A DNA stretch of 64,000 nt from Plasmodiophora brassicae (taxonomy: Eukaryota > Endomyxa > Phytomyxea > Plasmodiophorida > Plasmodiophoridae): the NCBI GenBank assembly GCA_039704465.1, contig JASFAU010000010.1:992001-1056000 (forward strand), read 5' to 3'. Below the pieces are notes generated by a model. That model searched no databases. It worked only from the letters and a program-made list of their open reading frames with translations, and was not told where the DNA came from. This document shows positions 62,921 through 64,000 of the stretch, one piece after another. Made by a program: the position numbers and the translations under genes. Within the stretch, counting starts at the first letter, position 1. Each line of letters begins with the position of its first letter.

Positions 62921-64000
62921 TCAGGCGCCCTGTCCGGTCCTGGGCAGCAGTCCTCGCATCCGCCTCACAGGAAGGCAGCGGGGCGGCTCCGAGAGTTTCG
63001 CCAGCAACAGCGCAGTGCCATGATGGCCACTCTGCAGAGCCAGCGCAAACGGCGTGTTCCGCCGCTCATCGAATGCGTGGATCTGGATCCCAGGCGCCTC
63101 TGCCAGCGCCTTAACGACGCGATAGCGGCCAAGCTTGGCGGCGTTGTGGAGCGGCGTTCCCCCGGTCGAGTCAAGCGCGTTCACTTTGGCGCCGTGTTTC
63201 AGCAGCACGCGAACAACGTCGTCGTTCCCGTATAGCGCAGCGACGTGCAGTGGTGTCCTCCTGTAAGGCGCAACGCGTGAATTCACGTTGATATCGGGGA
63301 TTTGCAGGAGCATGTCGACAACCACACAGAGGCCATGCGCTGCAGCCCAGTGCAGCACGTTCACGGGCACGTTCCCGGTGATGCGGGCCCATACGCCCTT
63401 GTTGACCAGGGTGGCATGAGCTTCTCGTTGTCGGAAGAGATCCGCATCCTCTCCGAGAACGAGAAGTTTACGGACCCCCTTAACGATCGCCGAGCGCGTA
63501 CGAGTGTTCCCGGCACGACGAAGCTGGGACATGCCGCGGGAGCGGTCGACGACGAATCGGAGGATATCCGGAGGCATCTGTTCGCGTATGGATGCGAAGT
63601 CCGCCCAGGTACGCATCGATAACAGGACCGCAACCAGGAGCAGGTTCATGTCCAAGTAGCGAGCGGGGTCCAGTATTCGTTGCAGACTTGCCTGGCAGAG
63701 CCTCTCCTTGCGGACCAGTCTGAACCCAAACCGAACGGTGCTTTGCTTAATGGTTCTGTCGCGTACCCACTGGACGGCGCTTTGGACCTGTCCCAATGGC
63801 GTCAACGATCGATAGATATGTAGCGCGCAGCAGTCGAGTAATCCGGAACGTACGTCATCGTGTGCAATAGTTTGCATGAATTTCACAATCTGTCCCAGGT
63901 CCCTCCGTGCGACGTTGGGCAGGCGAACGAGCAGTCCGTCATTGTCAGCAACGTCCTCAAGCAGGTGCTTCAGCAGTGTGGAATGGGCGGCCGCAGGTAT
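62921..64000 (-). CDS. Ankyrin-repeat protein (5' end outside window)
   Basis: The frame is open without an ATG-defined start up to the window edge, so the gene continues to the right. At least 360 codons are visible. The N-terminal visible part is helical and unknown (LLDCCALHIYRSLTPLGQVQ). From about 63,390 down to 62,990 come ankyrin repeats: NVLHWAAAHGLCVVVDMLLQ, RTPLHVAALYGNDDVVRVLL, GTPLHNAAKLGRYRVVKALA and a weaker fourth NTPFALALQSGHHGTALLLA. Three canonical TPLHxAA cores support the call. No further domain follows before the stop, so partner and role are unknown. Confidence 0.8.
   Translation of the reverse strand: MPAAAHSTLLKHLLEDVADNDGLLVRLPNVARRDLGQIVKFMQTIAHDDVRSGLLDCCALHIYRSLTPLGQVQSAVQWVRDRTIKQSTVRFGFRLVRKERLCQASLQRILDPARYLDMNLLLVAVLLSMRTWADFASIREQMPPDILRFVVDRSRGMSQLRRAGNTRTRSAIVKGVRKLLVLGEDADLFRQREAHATLVNKGVWARITGNVPVNVLHWAAAHGLCVVVDMLLQIPDINVNSRVAPYRRTPLHVAALYGNDDVVRVLLKHGAKVNALDSTGGTPLHNAAKLGRYRVVKALAEAPGIQIHAFDERRNTPFALALQSGHHGTALLLAKLSEPPRCLPVRRMRGLLPRTGQGA

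Noticed and set aside
1..64000. Prokaryotic or organellar origin, operons or CRISPR arrays
   Set aside because: Conserved eukaryote-specific proteins split by GT-AG introns throughout, no spaced direct repeats of CRISPR type, no Shine-Dalgarno-led gene strings.

Overview
This window reads as nuclear DNA of a compact, GC-rich eukaryote, almost certainly a free-swimming or zoospore-forming protist. Genes sit on both strands, often under 200 bp apart, and are split by very short GT-AG introns (mostly 45-75 nt). Joining them by hand restores complete, frame-consistent proteins for many conserved eukaryotic families (PWP2, TAF7, Rpn8, kynureninase, NELF-A, DNALI1, C2CD3). An axonemal dynein light chain and a centriole protein imply a cilium or flagellum. 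The lineage cannot be fixed from the sequence; a rhizarian such as a plasmodiophorid is my leading guess (low confidence), from the GC content, tiny introns and gene mix.

Left part (1-24.3 kb): mostly ordinary housekeeping genes. In order: PWP2, a small coiled-coil protein resembling dynactin p24, an NF-YB-type histone-fold protein, a SUN-like (SLP1/SUCO type) membrane protein, complex I subunit NDUFS4, a rubrerythrin-like protein, kynureninase, the inositol pyrophosphate kinase PPIP5K/Vip1, TFIID subunit TAF7, several lineage-specific small or membrane proteins, DNALI1, a protein with an MGNC N-terminus, a RING plus three-C2H2 zinc-finger protein, and NAF1.

Middle part (24.7-38.3 kb): a rearranged region. 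It holds a ~1.2 kb imperfect palindrome whose arms each encode the same small membrane protein; two copies of a 2-3 kb block (26.06-29.1 and 35.07-37.2 kb) carrying a RING-H2 gene (intact on the left, broken on the right) and a decayed glycosyltransferase-like gene; a convergent inverted-repeat gene pair (33.1-34.9 kb); and a deleted copy of the 3' end of the channel gene at 37.3-42.5 kb. A CS/Hsp20-like protein and an aquaporin lie between the copies and look intact.

Right part (37.3-64 kb): a large cation channel with two full 6-TM plus cyclic-nucleotide-binding units in one gene, NELF-A, a tiny protein ending in tandem SUMO-interaction-like repeats, an intronless signal-peptide-bearing nucleotidyltransferase, a 1.5 kb satellite array bounded by identical 93-bp direct repeats, a transmembrane protein with two GH18 (chitinase) modules that have both lost their catalytic acids, a six-hairpin-glycosidase-like protein, the proteasome subunit Rpn8, the centriole protein C2CD3, and the 3' part of an ankyrin gene running off the window.

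Most promising for something undescribed: the double GH18 pseudo-enzyme receptor, the two-unit channel with atypical pore loops, the satellite with its flanking repeats beside the secretory-type nucleotidyltransferase, and the inverted-repeat gene pairs. No tRNA, rRNA, CRISPR or virus-like gene was recognised.
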